DNA from: Armatimonadota bacterium | GTDB taxonomy: Bacteria > Armatimonadota > Armatimonadia > Armatimonadales > Armatimonadaceae | Length of the DNA stretch: 6,080 nt | Direction of reading: 5' to 3' | NCBI GenBank assembly: GCA_014381035.1 | Contig: JACMIS010000347.1 | Coordinates: 1 to 6,080 of the forward strand | Shown here: positions 5,356 to 6,080 of the stretch, piece by piece | How the letters are laid out: each line of letters starts with the position of its first letter | Position numbering within the stretch: the stretch's first letter is position 1 | Made by a program: the position numbers and the translations under genes | The notes under the pieces: generated by a model | What the model saw: only the letters and a program-made list of their open reading frames with translations | Told to the model about the DNA's origin: nothing | Database searches by the model: none

Positions 5356-5991
5356 GTGAAACCGTCCAAACCGAGTTCTTCTCGCGCCTCCTCCATCGTG
5401 CTCGCTATCGGCTTTGGCTTACTTGCCTTTCCCGCGTCGGCGCAAAACCGGATCGCCACGGTAGATAAACCGGTCGCGATAGCGTCCTCTTTCCGGATAG
5501 TCACAACAGACCGTCCGGGTCAAACCGTGCGCCTGTCCGACTTTGCCCGCGACAAAAAGACAGTGGTCATCGTATTCCTCGCCAACCGATGCGGCGTAAC
5601 GTGGCTGTACGCGGATAAAATCGCGGCACTTCAGAAAAAATACGCCGCCAATCCCAATATCGCCCTGATCGGTGTTCACAGTAACTCCGAGGAATCCGAC
5701 CGCGAACTGACCGACGAACTGAAAAAACGTGGCATGAAAATCACGGTCATTGACGACAAACCGAAACAGGAGATTGCCAACTATTTCGGGGCGAAAGTCA
5801 CGCCATATTTCATCGTGATTGATGGGAAAGGCGTTCTGCGTTACAAGGGACCGTTCGACAAAATGGGCGGTAGTTATGAGGAGAGTAAGCGACCACAATA
5901 TCTCCAACCCGCCCTGGGTGCCGTACTCACAGGTAAACCAGTCGCGCTAAAATCCGTCCGCGCACTTGGTTGTGAGATTACACCCCGGTAG
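5356..5991 (+). CDS. Exported redoxin / thioredoxin-fold protein
   Basis: From GTG 5356 the protein has 211 residues. Residues 1-29 form a signal peptide: basic start (VKPSKPSSSR), hydrophobic core (SIVLAIGFGLLAF), and a PASA|Q cleavage site after A29. The mature part is a thioredoxin/AhpC-TSA fold: SDFARDKKTVVIVFLANRCG leads to a single active-site cysteine C79 in CGVT. The cis-proline motif is TP (149-150) in GAKVTPYFIVID, followed by GVLRYKGPFD. The closest familiar motif is the 'CPV' type of redoxin proteins in which the second CxxC cysteine is absent. The only other cysteine, C206, sits in the last residues (GCEITPR), resembling the C-terminal GC-x-I motif of that group. It may be the resolving cysteine (inference). 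The frame is open well upstream (TTG 5311 is another possible start), but only the GTG gives a normal secretion signal. It is probably a periplasmic thiol-redox or peroxide-handling protein. It is divergent from the GtrA operon. Confidence 0.85.
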   Translation: MKPSKPSSSRASSIVLAIGFGLLAFPASAQNRIATVDKPVAIASSFRIVTTDRPGQTVRLSDFARDKKTVVIVFLANRCGVTWLYADKIAALQKKYAANPNIALIGVHSNSEESDRELTDELKKRGMKITVIDDKPKQEIANYFGAKVTPYFIVIDGKGVLRYKGPFDKMGGSYEESKRPQYLQPALGAVLTGKPVALKSVRALGCEITPR

Positions 5992-6007
5992 ATGGTTTCG
6001 GGGGTTT

Positions 6008-6060
6008 CACCCACCGGTAAAAGCCGTTCGGCTAAGGACGCTCCGCGTCCGGGATGGGTG
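6008..6060. repeat. Cluster of short stems after the redoxin gene, possible palindromic repeat
   Basis: CACCCA (6008-6013) can pair with TGGGTG (6055-6060) and encloses two hairpins: AGCCG/CGGCT (6022-6026/6029-6033, tight loop) and GGACGC/GCGTCC (6036-6041/6045-6050, 3-base loop). Together they draw a three-way-junction-like structure. No T-run follows, so it is not an ordinary terminator. Its compact nested stems and intergenic site fit a REP-like element; copy number cannot be seen in this window. Confidence 0.45.
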
Positions 6061-6080
6061 TAGGGCGGAACATTCGCGGG

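Overview
The window suggests a Gram-negative-type bacterium of moderately high GC with an outer membrane. An LptF/LptG-family permease (lipopolysaccharide export) lies at the left edge, and a secreted redoxin lies at the right. The combination of a DUF3084 coiled-coil membrane protein followed by a RuvX/YqgF-like nuclease, plus an RNase E/G with a short arginine-rich tail, recalls cyanobacteria and their neighbours. Armatimonadota is my best guess, but nothing here is taxonomically decisive. No transposase, phage gene, CRISPR, tRNA or rRNA was seen.

Left part (1-2497, + strand): the 3' end of an LptF/LptG permease, then a DUF3084 protein with two membrane helices and a long coiled coil, then a small RNase H-fold nuclease whose ATG overlaps the DUF3084 stop (ATGA). 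A TATAAT box between the permease and DUF3084 may give the last two genes their own promoter.

Middle (2491-2752): the most interesting stretch. Four direct repeats of an 11-bp unit with core TTAA(T/C) sit in exact register. They have the geometry of a Pho box (PhoB/PhoP/SphR site). A -10-like TAGTAT follows, and about 60 nt later there is a clean intrinsic terminator with seven Ts. No convincing ORF lies between. The simplest reading is a phosphate-starvation-controlled small RNA of about 95 nt carrying two CUCCU (anti-Shine-Dalgarno) motifs. A perfect 20-bp inverted repeat then separates it from the convergent operon and probably terminates both strands.

Right part: a minus-strand operon of a GtrA-family membrane protein and an RNase E/G-family endoribonuclease, overlapping by 8 bp, with an extended -10 promoter at 5284-5292. 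Divergent from it is an exported thioredoxin-fold protein of the redoxin type (5356-5991). The last 80 bases hold a cluster of short stems that looks like an intergenic palindromic repeat or structured RNA.

Functionally the window joins envelope biogenesis genes (LptF/G, GtrA, DUF3084, redoxin) with RNA metabolism genes (YqgF-like nuclease, RNase E/G, candidate sRNA). Beyond the two overlapping gene pairs, no single pathway is demonstrated.
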